Shown here piece by piece: positions 27,868 to 38,916 of a stretch of 64,000 bases of DNA; position 1 is the first letter of the stretch, and every line of letters starts with the position of its first letter. The DNA is taken from the NCBI RefSeq assembly GCF_029525575.1, contig NZ_JAPDIA010000002.1, forward strand, positions 333,434-397,433, in the 5' to 3' direction. Made by a program: the position numbers and the translations under genes. This DNA comes from Cohnella rhizosphaerae. Its GTDB lineage: Bacteria; Bacillota; Bacilli; Paenibacillales; Paenibacillaceae. The notes beneath the pieces are model-generated. The model saw only the letters and a program-made list of their open reading frames with translations, ran no database searches and had not been told where the DNA came from.

Positions 27868-27911
27868 GGTGGCAGGCCTTGCGGTGCAATCGACGCGTGA
27901 GGCCTGTCGCC
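27868..27911 (+). promoter_or_regulatory. hairpin between binding protein and permease
   Basis: GGTGGCAGGCCT pairs with AGGCCTGTCGCC (12 bp with two mismatched or wobble positions) around a 20-base loop. There is no T run. It lies twelve bases after the corrected binding-protein stop. Confidence 0.55.
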
Positions 27912-27939
27912 GTTGGCCCAGAAAAAGAGGCGATACAGG

Positions 27940-28851
27940 ATGCGTGAAGGGAGAAAAAGCAGCGTGAGGCTGGCACGCCAGCTGCCGCTTCATCTGCTCA
28001 TACTGCCGTCGATCGTTTGTTTGCTCGTATTCAACTACGCGCCGATGACGGGACTGCTGATGGCCTTCAAGGACTACAAGGCGCGGCTTGGTTTTTGGGA
28101 TTCGCCGTGGGTCGGCATGAAGCATCTTCATTATATGTTTACCTATCCGGACAGCACCCAGGTCATTTGGAACACGTTTTTGATCGCATCGCTCAAGATC
28201 GCGGCCAACACCGTGGTCCCGATTTTGTTTGCGCTTCTGCTGAACGAAGTGCGCACGCTTTTCTTTAAACGGTCCGTACAGACGCTCGTCTATCTCCCGC
28301 ATTTTCTTTCATGGGTCATTTTGGGCGGCATTTTGACGGACATTCTCGGCAATAAAGGGATCGTCAATCAACTGCTGTCCGGCATCGGGCTCGATCCGGT
28401 CTTTTTCCTCGGCGACGGCGACTGGTTCCGGTTCACGGTCGTCGTCAGCGACGTATGGAAGGAATTCGGCTTCTCTACGATCATCTATCTGGCTGCGCTG
28501 ACCGGCATCAACATGTCGCTCTACGAGGCCGCCGAGATCGACGGGGCCACACGGCTGAAGCAAACGCTGCATGTTACGCTGCCCGCGCTCGTACCGGTCA
28601 TTCTGGTCGTCGGGACGCTGTCGCTCGGCAATATTTTGAACGCGGGCTTCGATCAAATATTTAATCTGTACAATCCGCTCGTGTATCGAGAAGGCGATAT
28701 CATCGACACGTTCGTATACCGCGTCGGACTGATGAACGGCTCTTTCAGCTTTGCGACAGCCGTCGGCTTGTTCAAATCGGCAGTCAGTTTCGTGCTGATC
28801 GTGGCGGCATACAGACTGGCGTACCGGTTTGGCAATTATCGGATCTTTTAA
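27940..28851 (+). CDS. LplB-type sugar ABC permease
   Basis: An intact 303-aa membrane subunit with six predicted segments (LLILPSIVCLLVFNYAPMTG first), the LVYLPHFLSWVILGGIL signature of this subgroup, and the EAA loop YEAAEIDGATRLKQTLHVTL. ATG 27940 is preferred over an upstream in-frame TTG at 27913 because an AAAGAGG site lies between them. It is closely similar to the permease at 40717, suggesting that the two importers are paralogous. Confidence 0.88.
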   Translation: MREGRKSSVRLARQLPLHLLILPSIVCLLVFNYAPMTGLLMAFKDYKARLGFWDSPWVGMKHLHYMFTYPDSTQVIWNTFLIASLKIAANTVVPILFALLLNEVRTLFFKRSVQTLVYLPHFLSWVILGGILTDILGNKGIVNQLLSGIGLDPVFFLGDGDWFRFTVVVSDVWKEFGFSTIIYLAALTGINMSLYEAAEIDGATRLKQTLHVTLPALVPVILVVGTLSLGNILNAGFDQIFNLYNPLVYREGDIIDTFVYRVGLMNGSFSFATAVGLFKSAVSFVLIVAAYRLAYRFGNYRIF

Positions 28852-28868
28852 GAAAGGCGGCTGATGAT

Positions 28869-29740
28869 ATGTATCGCAATACGATAGGTTATCGCTGGTT
28901 CTCCGGCTTCAATACGGTACTTCTGGCCGCGATCGCGGTACTTTGCATCCTTCCGCTCATTCACGTGGCAGCGGTATCCTTCAGCTCCAGCTCGGCCGCG
29001 ATGGCCAACCAGGTTTATTTCTGGCCGGTCGGCTTCTCTGCGGAGGCTTATGCGAGAACGCTCGCCAATCCGCTGTTTTTGCGCTCGCTCCTGCTGTCGA
29101 CGGAGCGGACGGTCGCCGGCACGGTGCTGTCCATGGTCCTGACGGTGTCGGCGGCGTTCGTGCTGTCGCGCCCGTTTGCCGGCAGAGCGTTCTATTCCTG
29201 GTTTTTTTGTGTTCACGATGCTGTTCAACGGCGGCCTGATCCCGACCTATCTGGTCGTGACGAAGCTTGAGTTGACGAATACGCTGTGGGCGCTCATTCT
29301 CCCTTCGGCCGTCAACGTGTACAACACGATATTAATGAAGCAATTTTTCAGAGCCATTCCCAAGGAGCTCGAGGAGGCGGCCTATATCGACGGCGCAGGC
29401 TATATGCGCTCGCTGACGAAGATCTATCTGCCGCTGTCGCTGCCTTCGCTGGCTACGCTGTCGCTGTTCGCGATGGTGTGGCACTGGAATTCCTGGTTCG
29501 ACGGCTTGATCTACATGACCGACTACCGGCAATATCCGCTGGCGACGTTTCTCCAGACGATTATTCAGAGCGGAGACATGCGCAATACGAATATCGATCC
29601 GTCCCAACTGCAGATTCTATCCGAGAGAACCGTTCGGTCCTCGCAGATTCTCATCGGGGCGCTCCCGATCTTGCTTGTGTATCCCTTTTTTGCAGCGGTT
29701 TTTCGTGCACGGGTTGACGATGGGCGCCGTTAAAGAATAA
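28869..29740 (+). CDS. YtcP-type sugar ABC permease, two +1 shifts
   Basis: The second membrane subunit, with EAA loop EEAAYIDGAGYMRSLTKIYL. The frame breaks at T7 29202-29208 (six T restore SWFFVFTMLFNGGLIPTY) and T6 29686-29691 (five T restore LLVYPFLQRFFVHGLTMGA). The corrected protein is 289 aa and stops at 29738-29740. AAAGGCGG lies before ATG 28869. Confidence 0.85.
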
Positions 29741-29770
29741 AATGGGCGAAAAATGCGGGAGCCGAAGCGA

Positions 29771-31513
29771 ATGAGCCACAAAGAACGCAGTCTCTTCTCC
29801 AAGCTGGTCGGCTCTCTGATTTTTTTGCTGCTGCCCGTCCTGATCCTCTCGGTTTATTCCCACAGCATTAACGAGAAGGTCATTACCCGGCAGATCAAGC
29901 AGTCGAGCATCGGACAGCTGTCGACGCTCGCCGCGCAGATGGACAACATCTTTATGCAGCTCGAGACGTTCTCCCGCGTCTTGCTCCGGGACCCGAACGT
30001 CATCGAATTCCAGGATATGTCGCTGCTGAACTACAGCGATTACGAGCAAATCAGCCGCAAGAAAATCATTCAGGACAAGCTGTACCTGCAGGTCGCTTCG
30101 ACGGACTGGACGCAGGAGGTCACGGTATATTCGCCCCGGACGGGGCAGACGATCTCGACCGCCCGCGGCAAAACGTACGATCCCGTGCGTCTGGAGAAGC
30201 TCTCAGAAGGCAGCTGGAATTTTCCTTCGGCAGACGACGGCGCAGGGAACGCGCCGCAGCTATCGCTCGTCACGGTCGAGCCTTACGAAGCGGAAGCGGA
30301 CATGCCCAAAGCCAATTCGATCGTCGAGATCAGCTTCGACCGGAACAATATCGTGCGCATGCTCAATACGTTCGAGGCGCAGGGAAGCGGCGACGTGCTG
30401 TTCTACAAACCGAATGCCGCCTCGCTGGCGTCGAGCGCTTGCCCGCCGGAGCTGCTCGCGGAAGCGATATCCGCGCTCGGGACGGCGCGTTTGTCTCCGC
30501 AGGGCGACATCACGCTCGCAGCGGGCGGGATTTCTTATTTGCTGACGTATTCCGAGGTGGCGTCCTTGCAGGGCTACGTGGTCAATATCGTTCCGTTGTC
30601 CGACATTTTGACGCCGCTGCGAACGACGAACCGTTTTTCCTATCTCGTATACGCCTTGCTGCTCATCGTCGGCATCGCCGTGGCCTGGGTACTGTATCGC
30701 AACGTTCAGGTGCCGCTGCGGGAGCTCGTCAAAGGCGTGCAGAAGATCAAGATGGGACAGTATAAGTCCCGAATTCCGCTGAAGGTCAACAATGAATTCC
30801 GGCTCATCATCTCCCGGTTCAACGAGATGGCGGACGAGATTCAGCGGCTCATCGAAAACGTGCTGGAGCAGAAGCTTCATGCGCGCGAGGCCGAGCTCAA
30901 ACAGCTGCAGTCGCAAATTAATCCCCACTTTTTGTACAACAGCTTGTCGTATATCATCAGCATGACCAAGCTGGAGCGCAAAGACGCCGTGCTGGAAATG
31001 GCTTATCATCTGTCCGATTATTACCGCTATTCGACGCGGGTGCAGAATCAGCAGGTCAAGCTCGGCGAGGAGCTTAAAAATGCGGCCGACTACCTGAGCA
31101 TTCACCGACTGCGGATGAATCGCATCCGCTACGAGATCCATGTCGATAAGGACATGCTTGAGCTTAAAGTTCCCAGGCTCATCCTGCAGCCGATCGTGGA
31201 GAACGCCCTGATTCACGGCATCGAAGCGCTGGAAGACATCGGCACGATCACATTGACGGGCCGGCGGGCCGACGGCGCCTGCTCGCTGTCCGTGGAAGAC
31301 AACGGCGGCAAGATGACGGCCGAATCGCTCAATCGCTTGAACCTGCTGCTCGCAAGTCCGCTCGACGAGCGGTCGGAGAGCTGCGGACTCGTCAACGTGC
31401 ATCGGCGTCTTCGGCTTCGGTATGGCGCCGAATCCGGCTTGCGTCTGTCCATCAACGCCGAATCCGGCCTGAGGGCGGAGTTGTATTGGAGAGAGGAGGA
31501 GGAGCCGCATTGA
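29771..31513 (+). CDS. YesM-type sensor histidine kinase
   Basis: An intact 580-aa kinase with two membrane segments (LVGSLIFLLLPVLILSVYS; LVYALLLIVGIAVAWVLY) flanking an extracytoplasmic sensor, a HAMP region (VQVPLRELVKGVQKIKMGQY), the His motif QINPHFLYNSL and an ATPase domain (LQPIVENALIHGIEA; VEDNGGKM). ATG 29771 has GGGAG nine bases upstream; an in-frame ATG at 29753 lacks a site. It follows the importer genes and overlaps the YesN start by three bases, so it very likely senses the substrate of this importer. Confidence 0.9.
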   Translation: MSHKERSLFSKLVGSLIFLLLPVLILSVYSHSINEKVITRQIKQSSIGQLSTLAAQMDNIFMQLETFSRVLLRDPNVIEFQDMSLLNYSDYEQISRKKIIQDKLYLQVASTDWTQEVTVYSPRTGQTISTARGKTYDPVRLEKLSEGSWNFPSADDGAGNAPQLSLVTVEPYEAEADMPKANSIVEISFDRNNIVRMLNTFEAQGSGDVLFYKPNAASLASSACPPELLAEAISALGTARLSPQGDITLAAGGISYLLTYSEVASLQGYVVNIVPLSDILTPLRTTNRFSYLVYALLLIVGIAVAWVLYRNVQVPLRELVKGVQKIKMGQYKSRIPLKVNNEFRLIISRFNEMADEIQRLIENVLEQKLHAREAELKQLQSQINPHFLYNSLSYIISMTKLERKDAVLEMAYHLSDYYRYSTRVQNQQVKLGEELKNAADYLSIHRLRMNRIRYEIHVDKDMLELKVPRLILQPIVENALIHGIEALEDIGTITLTGRRADGACSLSVEDNGGKMTAESLNRLNLLLASPLDERSESCGLVNVHRRLRLRYGAESGLRLSINAESGLRAELYWREEEEPH

Positions 31514-33088
31514 AGCTGTTGATCGTGGACGACGAAGAGCATCTCGTCGAGAGCATGACCGAGAGCCTGCCCTGGTCCGAAGTCGGCATCACGAATCTTA
31601 GCGCCGCCTATTCCGGCAAGCAGGCGCTTCGCGTCATGGAACAGGACCCCGCGGATCTCGTCATTACCGACGTTCGCATGCCCGGCATGAGCGGCATCGA
31701 ACTGATCGGCGCGATCAAGAGCCGATGGCCGCGCACGGTCTGCATGCTGCTGACCGGTCACGCCGAGTTCGAATACGCGCAGGAAGGGCTGAAGCACAAG
31801 GTATCCCACTACTTGCTCAAGCCCGTCAAGGACGAGGAGCTGCTGGCCAACGTCAGGGAGGCGATCGAGGGACTGCTCGCCGAACAGGAGCAGATGCGCG
31901 CCCTCGTGCAGTCGCAGGCGATGGTTCATCGCAACCGCCCCGTCCTTCGCGCCAATTTGTTGAACAATCTGATCCAAGGCCGTCCGTGGCACGATCGCAA
32001 GCTGGCGGAGGAGCTGGCGCTTTATGACATACCGGTTCGCGTCGGCGACGAGACGACTTTGATCCTCGTACGGATTGAAGACAGGGAGCAGCGTTACGGC
32101 CTATCGGATATGCCGGTGATGGGCTTTGCCGTCGCCAATATCGTGGAAGAACTGCTGGGAGACGGCTACGGCAGCTGGAGCTGCGAAGATCTGTACGGGC
32201 ACCTGCTGTTCGTCGTCCGACATAGCCCGGAACAGGAGCAGTCGGAGCCGCTTGAGCGGCTCGCGGACGAGGCGAGACGAATCGTCAGCCGGCTGCTGCG
32301 TTTAACCGTATCCATCGTCGTGTCTTCCGCAGACGCTTTTCCCGACAGTCTGGTGGAGCTGTACCAGCGCTGCGTCGCTACGATCCGCTCGCAGATCGGC
32401 TCCGACAGCGACGTCGTCGTTCGGCTGAACGAGGACCATGCGAAGGCGGCCCCCCATATCGTCGCTTCCTTATATACGCCGCCCTTGTTCGCGCACCTGC
32501 TCGAGGCAGGCAACTGGCCGGCCGCCCGGGAGAAGCTCGAAAATATATTCCGCGAGTGGAGAACCAAATACAGCGGCTCGGGCGAGCATCTGTCCGAGAT
32601 CGAGTATGCGCTCAAGGCGGCATTCTCCTATTTCGTCCACAAAAACGGAAGGCTGCTGGCGGACTATCGACTGAATCTCGCGACGGATTTCAAAGGAATC
32701 GGCGAGCTCTCCTATTGGGCGTTCGGCATGCTCGACAAGCTGCAGGAAGAGATGAATGCGGAGATGTCCGAATCCCGGCATTCGCTGGTCCATCAGATTC
32801 AGCGTTTTCTTCAGACGCATTTGTCGGAGGACGTGTCGCTGCAGGCGATCGCCGATCATGTGTACATGCACCCGACGCACGTGTCCAAAGTGTTCAAAAA
32901 AAGAGACAGGCGAAAATATATCCGAATACGTGCTCCGGCTGCGAATGGACAAAGCCGTCTTTTTGCTGAAGGACAGCAAATACAAAATTTACGAAGTGGC
33001 GGGTCTTCTGGGCTACAAAAATCCGACGTATTTTATCAAAGTGTTCAAGGACCGCTTCGGGGTAACGCCCCAGGAGTTCAGGGAGTAA
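31510..33088 (+). CDS. YesN-type response regulator (AraC output), one +1 shift
   Basis: Receiver domain with DDE (IVDDEEHLVE) and the phospho-acceptor Asp in VITDVRMPGMSG, a central region, and a C-terminal AraC-type DNA-binding domain. The A7 run at 32896-32902 should be six, restoring SKVFKKETGENISEYVLRLR and the second HTH (VAGLLGYKNPTYFIKVFKDR); the length is then 525 aa. A TTG start overlaps the kinase stop, with a strong GGAGGAGG site. Probable targets are the importer at 26185 and the divergent GH42/GH29 genes. Confidence 0.85.
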
Positions 33089-33183
33089 TGCAGCCCGGGT
33101 AGACGGTGCCGGACTCAGACGACGCTATTTCGTAAAAAGCGGTCCCCTGGCGAGCGTTTCGGACTGGGCGGACGTTACTGAAG

Positions 33184-33724
33184 CTCTGCATTCTCGCGAA
33201 ACGGTCTAAATGGTGCCGTAGCTAGAGGCAAAAAGTTACTCTACAGGCTCGCGAAACGGTCTAAATGATGCTGTAAAGGCAAAAAGTTACTCTACAGGCT
33301 CGCGAAACGGTCTAAATGATGCTGTAAAGGCAAAAAGTTACTCTACAGGCTCGCGACACGGTCTAAATGGTGCCGTAGAGGCAAAAAGTTACTCTACAGG
33401 CTCGCGAAACGGTCTAAATGATGCTGTAAAGGCAAAAAGTTACTCTACAGGCTCGCGACACGGTCTGCATGGTGCCGTAGAGGCAAAAAGTTACTCTACA
33501 GGCTCGCGAAACGGTCTAAATGATGCTATAAAGGCAAAAAGTTACTCTACAGGCTCGCGAAACGGTCTAAATGGTGCCGTAGAGGCAAAAAGTTACTCTA
33601 CAGGCTCGCGATACGGTCTAAATGATGCTGTAAAGGCAAAAAGTTACTCTACAAGCTCGCGACACGGTCTGCATGGTGCCGTAGAGGCAAAAAGTTACTC
33701 TACAGGCTCGCGACACGGTCCGCA
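33184..33724. repeat. tandem array, exact 51-bp period, ten-plus copies
   Basis: GGCAAAAAGTTACTCTAC occurs at 33227, 33278, 33329, 33380, 33431, 33482, 33533, 33584, 33635 and 33686, exactly 51 bp apart, with a degenerate half copy before and after. Two unit variants, A (GAAACGGTCTAAATGATGC) and B (GACACGGTCT..ATGGTGCC), tend to alternate. Each unit can form a hairpin: (G)CCGTAGAG or CTGTAAAG with CTCTACAG(GC) around a GCAAAAAGTTA loop. The array lies between convergent genes; the rest of the gap (33089-33183 and 33725-33809) shows no gene. Confidence 0.9.
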
Positions 33725-33809
33725 GGGTGTGGAAGGGGCTAACCTCGTTGCGCGCGAATGCGCTCCAAAATGCCGCAGGCGCTTTTTTTTGAAGTCTGCG
33801 AAATCACTT

Positions 33810-35251
33810 CTACCACACAAGATCAAAAGCCGCGATCAATCCTTGCGCGATCATCTCGTTAGCGAATGGACCGGGGTGGATGGCGTCGTCGAACAGCAGC
33901 TCGACATCGACGAGCCCGCCCCGGACGGCATCTTCGAAAAAGCGGTGGAATTCGATCAGCCCGAACGATCTCCGGGCGCAGAAGCGGCGAACGGCCTCGT
34001 AGTAGTCCTCGTAGGAGATGGCCAGAGACGGCGCGCCTTCGAAGGCGATGCCGCGATCGCCGAGCGTCGTAAACATCAGCACGTCGGTCCGCCGGTCGCC
34101 TTCGGGGTTCAAATGACGACTCAGCCGCAGCGTTAGCGTCTCCAGCGCGGCTTCGAAGTCGCTGATCGGCGTCTGCCTTAAATATTCGTTGACGACGGGC
34201 GCCTGAATGACGGCAAGCGCCGGCGTAAATGCGACGTAGCGGAGCAGCTCGTCCACGTGGCCGTAAGGGCCGTCGTTAAAGCTTGCCGTGCCGTCGCCGA
34301 GCCATTGGCCGACCGTATGGCCGCCCATCGCAAAATTGCGGATGCGATTCAAATCGGGGATGATCCCGCGCAAAATCGCTCTGTCGTCTTCCGCCTTCGC
34401 GCTCATCGCAGACGGCGCATGCGCTCGCGGCCCGTTGTTCCCCCGTTCGGCCGCCAGGCGAAAAACGACTTCGCCCGTTTGCTTCATGCCGAAATCGATC
34501 GCGTACGCCCGCTCCTCGGCGACCGGCGCGTACGTATCGATAAGGACCGTGGCGAAGCCGCCCCCCTTGCCCGCTCCGGGCGCGTCAAGCGCCTTCAGCA
34601 TGCCAGCCTCGACCAGATACAATTTCGGATATCCCGGGGGGCGCGGCGTAATAATAAGGGGCTTCGAGTCCTGCCTCCAGCACCGCCCCGTCGGGATCGG
34701 CGACGACGCCGACAAACAGCATGCTTGCATGCCCGCGCAACGGAAACCGAAATTCCTGTTCCTCAGTCACCGCTTCGCCGCCAATTCCGGACTTCCTTTC
34801 GATCGTCCAGATCGCCGGGCCAAACGCTTGCCGCTCGGCCAAATAGCCCAAATGCTCGCGCGCGCGGTCCCGATATGCCGCGGGTCCGTATAAGCCCGTC
34901 CCGCGCACGGGTACGGTCAGCCCGAGCTCGCTTTTCGCGCCGCCGCCATCCGGGAAGCGCAGCTCCGCATTGAACGCGAGCCGCTCTCTTGCATGCGCCT
35001 CCAGCCGGGCATAGTAGCCCTTGCTGTACGGAAAGCTCATATGCGTCGAATAATGGGCGCGTCCGTCGTAATCGGCGCTCCCTTGCCCCCAGCTGTGGCT
35101 GTCGCCGAACAGCAAAATCTCCCTGCAGGTCGTCCGGCGCTTCCGCCGGTTGTCCGCCAATGCGGGAAACGCGGCAAGCCGTCAAGCGGCTCCCGTAGCG
35201 GCGCAGAAAAGACAATCCCCCAAGCGAATCTTCCAAACCTGTCCCTATCAT
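33810..35251 (-). CDS. SGNH/GDSL hydrolase with two-part architecture, two +1 shifts
   Basis: A probable acyl- or acetylesterase of the SGNH superfamily. The nucleophile Ser is in ILLFGDSHSWGQG and a likely catalytic Asp/His pair near the end is DAIHPGPFANEMIA. A beta-rich insert (about residues 100-250) separates these blocks. Frames break at A3 35167-35169 (T on the coding strand; restores CRVPALADNRRKRR) and G6 34636-34641 (C on the coding strand; restores AAPPGYPKLYLVEAG). The corrected length is 479 aa. GGGGAGG lies before ATG at 35251. It is divergent from the YesM kinase at 35431 and may deacetylate the polysaccharide handled by that cluster. The catalytic assignment is moderate. Confidence 0.7.
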
Positions 35252-35299
35252 CGACAACGTCCTCCCCGTATCTTCATGCCTATGGCCGATTTTAACTTC

Positions 35300-35327
35300 A
35301 GTATAATGAAGAGAAATACGGCGGCAA
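35300..35327 (-). promoter_or_regulatory. sigma-A-type promoter for the SGNH gene
   Basis: On the minus strand TTGCCG (35327-35322) and TATACT (35305-35300) are 16 bp apart, about 50 bp before the start codon. A TATAAT on the plus strand at 35302-35307 overlaps it, but I could find no good -35 for it. Confidence 0.45.
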
Positions 35328-35430
35328 CGCAGAGTCGATAATTGTGGCCCGCACCTCAAAAAAAGTGCGTGGCGCGTCCGCCGCCCCGTTAGTACGCTAG
35401 AACCTGAGGAGAGAAGGGACGGGCGTTTTC

Positions 35431-37201
35431 ATGAAACCGGACACCTTGTTTTTTTCCATTTTCACGCGGCTGCTGTTGACGTTCCTGATCGTCATTACCC
35501 CGCTCTATGCGATGACGCTCCTGATGAACCGTATGGGAGCGGAGCAGAACAGGCGGGAAATCGCGAATTCTTTGTCGTCGAAGGTGCAAGCGTTCTCGGA
35601 CGGATTGGAGCTGGAGGTGCAAAGGATCGTGGAGCTGGAGCAGGATTATATCGTGGACGAGGACTTGCTTCAATTAAGCGTGGCGGCCGCGCAAATGAGC
35701 GATTACGAGCGGAACCGGGCGGTGCTCAATCTGCAGAAGCGGCTCAAGGTGATGAGCGCGTCCAGTCCGTATATCTCCGATGTCCGCCTGTTCATTCCGG
35801 GCATGAACCGGACCGTCTCGGCGCTCCATTACGACACGCAGATCGACGAATCGCAGTTCGCGGCATTCCGGCAGCCGGACAACGCCAAGACGCTGCTGCT
35901 TCGGGACGGGCGGCTGTATGTGGGGCTGCCTTACGACAGCCTGCCGAGAGACGGGCCGTCGAAGACGATTTTCGTCATCGTGGCGGAGATGTCGCCGGAC
36001 CGCATCGGAGCGGCGATGAACCGCGCGTTCGATACGGACGGCGGACCTTCGGGCTTCAGCCTGCTGATCGACGGCGGCTCCGGAGCGAACGTCCTTGGCG
36101 GCGAGCCGATTGAACGGAGCGCGGCCGGCAAGCTGGTCGGCGACGTCCGAAGCTGGAGCCGCGTCGGCGTCGCGCAGACGGAGACGACATGGGGAGACGG
36201 CCGTCTGACCGTCGCCGACTATTCGCCCTACCTGGGCAAAGCGATCGTCGCTGTCCTTCCCGAGTCGCGCGTCGTCGGCCCGCTGAAGCTTTACGAGCAA
36301 TGGTTCTGGTTTTTTTTCCCTCCTGTCCGTCGCCGTCATCCTCTTTTTCTCGCTGCGCATCTACCGCCTTATTCACCGGCCGCTCGTGAAGCTGGGCTTC
36401 GCGTTCCGCAGGCTGGAGGACGGCGCGTTCAACTTTACGATCCAGCATCGGAAAAAGGACGAATTCGGCTATTTGTACGCCGCCTTCAACGACATGGTCG
36501 GACGCCTCGGCAACCTGATCCAGGACGTGTACAAGGCGAAAATACGATTTCAGCAGTCGGAGCTGAAGCGGCTGCAATCGCAAATCAATCCTCATTTTCT
36601 GTTCAACAATCACTTCATCTTATCCCGGTTGATCAAGTCGCAAAATTACGAGACCGCCGAGCGCTTCTCGCGTTATATCGGCGAATATTTGCAGTTCATC
36701 ACGCGCGATGCGGCCGAGGAGATGACGCTGGAGCGCGAAGTGGCGCATGCGCTCGTCTACATCGAACTGCAGACGTTCAGCTTCGCCTCCAGGGTCGCGG
36801 TCGACATCGGTCCGCTGCCCGAGTCGGCGCGACAGCTTCTCGTGCCGCGGCTTATCTTGCAGCCGATTATCGAGAACGCCTACAAATATACGTTCGAGCG
36901 CAAAATCGCGGGCGGGCGGCTGAGCATGCGTTTCGAGGCGTCGGCGGAGGAGGAGGGCCTCGTCCGCATCTTGATCGAGGACAGCGGCGATACGTTGGAC
37001 GACGCCGCGATCGAGGAGCTGAACCGACGGCTCGCGATCTCGCCGGACGATGCGGCGGAGAGCACCGGCCTCGTCAACATCCATCAGCGTATCCGCATCC
37101 GCCTCGGCGCGCCTTCGGGCCTGCGCTTCGGGCGAAGTTCGCTTGGCGGTCTGCTGGTGGAGCTGACGCTAAAGCCGACGAAGGGAGAGGAGCCATCTTG
37201 A
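35431..37201 (+). CDS. YesM-type sensor histidine kinase, one +1 shift
   Basis: A membrane kinase with a first membrane segment (IFTRLLLTFLIVITPLYAMT), an extracytoplasmic sensor, a second membrane segment, HAMP, the His motif QINPHFLFNNHF, and an ATPase domain (LQPIIENAYKYTFE; IEDSGDTLDD). The T8 run at 36310-36317, inside the second membrane segment, should be seven (WFWFFSLLSVAVILFFSLRI); the corrected protein is 589 aa. The stop overlaps the TTG start of the regulator. It heads the cluster at 35-50 kb and probably senses its polysaccharide fragment. Confidence 0.85.
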
Positions 37202-38818
37202 ACCGACTGCTGATCGTCGACGACGTCGCCATTATCGTGGACAGCCTGTTCGAGCTGATGGACGAACTGCCCGGGTTGGAGCTGGAATGCTACAAGGCGT
37301 ATTCGGCGCCGGAGGCGCTTGCGCTGCTGGAGCGGATCCGGATCGATATCGTGCTCACCGACATCAAAATGCCGGAGATGGACGGATTGGAGCTGCTCGA
37401 TCGAATCCGCCGCCGCTGGCCGCGCTGCAAGGTCGTCTTTTTGACCAGCTACAACGAGTTCGAGTATGCGAAGCGGGCGATCGCGTCCGGCGGCTTCGAT
37501 TATTTGCTGAAGACGGAGGACGACGACAAGATCGTCGGCGCCGTTCGCCGGGCTGCGGAGGCGCTGCGCGAAGAGGAGAAAATGGCGCATTCGATCGAGT
37601 ACGCCAGACGTCAGCTTGAGACGTACCGGCCGACCTTGCAAAGGGAGTTTTTCCGCGAGCTGCTTCAAGGCCGTTGGACGGAAGAAGAGCGGCTCGCCGA
37701 AAGGCTGGAAGAACTGGGCTCGCCGCTGGCGGCGGACGAGCCGCTGCATCTGTTGATCGGTCGGATCGACGAGCGGCCCCCTGACGAACGATACGCCGAC
37801 CGGACGCTGCTGCCGCTCTCCATCCAGCGAATCGTGGCCGAGATGGCGGGAGATCGGTTGACTTTTTTTTGCGCTGCCGTACGATTCCTTTAGAATGGTC
37901 TGGTTTGTTCAGCAAAAGGGAGACGGCGGCATCCAGCCGTTCCTCGCGGAAACGCTGGCATCGGTTCAGACGGCCTGTTGCCGGACGCTGCAGGCGACGG
38001 TATCGTTTATGCTCGCCGGACAGGAGACCGCCTGGCGGGATACGGCCGATACGTTCCGGCGGCTGAGCGCGCAGATGGGCCGCGGCATGGGGCTGCGTCC
38101 GGGCGCGCTGCTGATCGGGACGCAAGCCGGCGGGGACGCCGCCGCTCCGGAGGGCGGCGCGGGTGCGGAGCGGCCGCGCTTTCGCTTCGACGGCCTGGCG
38201 GAGCTGTCCGCGCTGCTCGAAAACAATCGCAGGGACCTGTTCTTCCCGGCGCTGCGGGAGCTGGCGGCAGCCGCGTCGGAGGCCGGCGCGGAGGAGCGCA
38301 CGGCGCTCCGCTTGGGCCTGCGGGCGCTGCTGCTGGCCTCCGATGCCGGCGGCGAAGAACGTCAGCCCGGCGGCGGCTTCGACGATCCCGACGAGCCCGG
38401 CTGGGAAGAGGAGCTGGCCGACTTCGCCGAGCAGGCGGAGCGGCTGTTCGAGCGGCGGCGCCAAGGGCAGGCGGAGCGGGAATCGGAGGTGCTGGCGACG
38501 ATCCACCGTCATATCGACGACCATCTGGGCGACGATATCTCGCTGAACCGGCTCGCCGATCTCGTTCGATTGCACCCTTCGTATTTGTCCCGGCTATACA
38601 AAGAAATGACCGGCCGCGGGCTGTACGATTACATTTCGGAGCGGCGTCTTGCCGCGGCGCGCAAATATTTGCGCCAAAGCTCGCTGAAGGTCCACGAGAT
38701 CGCGGCGGCCCTCGGCTACAATTCTTCGTTTGCTTTCGCGCGCTTTTTCAAAAGCCAGACGGGCGCTACGCCTCAGGAATATCGTCAATTCCCGGACGGC
38801 TCCGCAAGTAAACAATAG
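37198..38818 (+). CDS. YesN-type response regulator (AraC output), one +1 shift
   Basis: Receiver domain with LIVDDVAIIVD and the phospho-acceptor Asp in VLTDIKMPEMDG, and a C-terminal AraC domain (LADLVRLHPSYLSRLYKEMT; IAAALGYNSSFAFARFFKSQ). The T8 run at 37863-37870 should be seven (LTFFALPYDSFRMVWF). The corrected length is 539 aa. The TTG start at 37198 overlaps the kinase stop; GGAGAGGAG lies upstream. The likely target is the importer gene that starts 98 bp after it. Confidence 0.84.
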
Positions 38819-38916
38819 TGGTCGTCATGTCATCAGATGAGCGTGGAAGGGCTTCCTTTCCGTTTTTATAATGAAGTCGTAAAGCAGCGCAACTTATTCG
38901 GAAGGGGCGAAAAAGG

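Noticed and set aside
33184..33724. CRISPR array
   Set aside because: The whole 51-bp unit repeats without unique spacers, and no cas gene is near.
37863..37870. Programmed frameshifting in the YesN gene
   Set aside because: The slip is in the same direction as in 35 other places of all base types, which points to sequence error and not to a gene-specific recoding signal.
38867..38872. TATAAT before the binding-protein gene at 38917 as a sigma-A promoter
   Set aside because: The hexamer is perfect but nothing like TTGACA lies 16-18 bp upstream; a YesN-activated promoter remains possible but cannot be shown.
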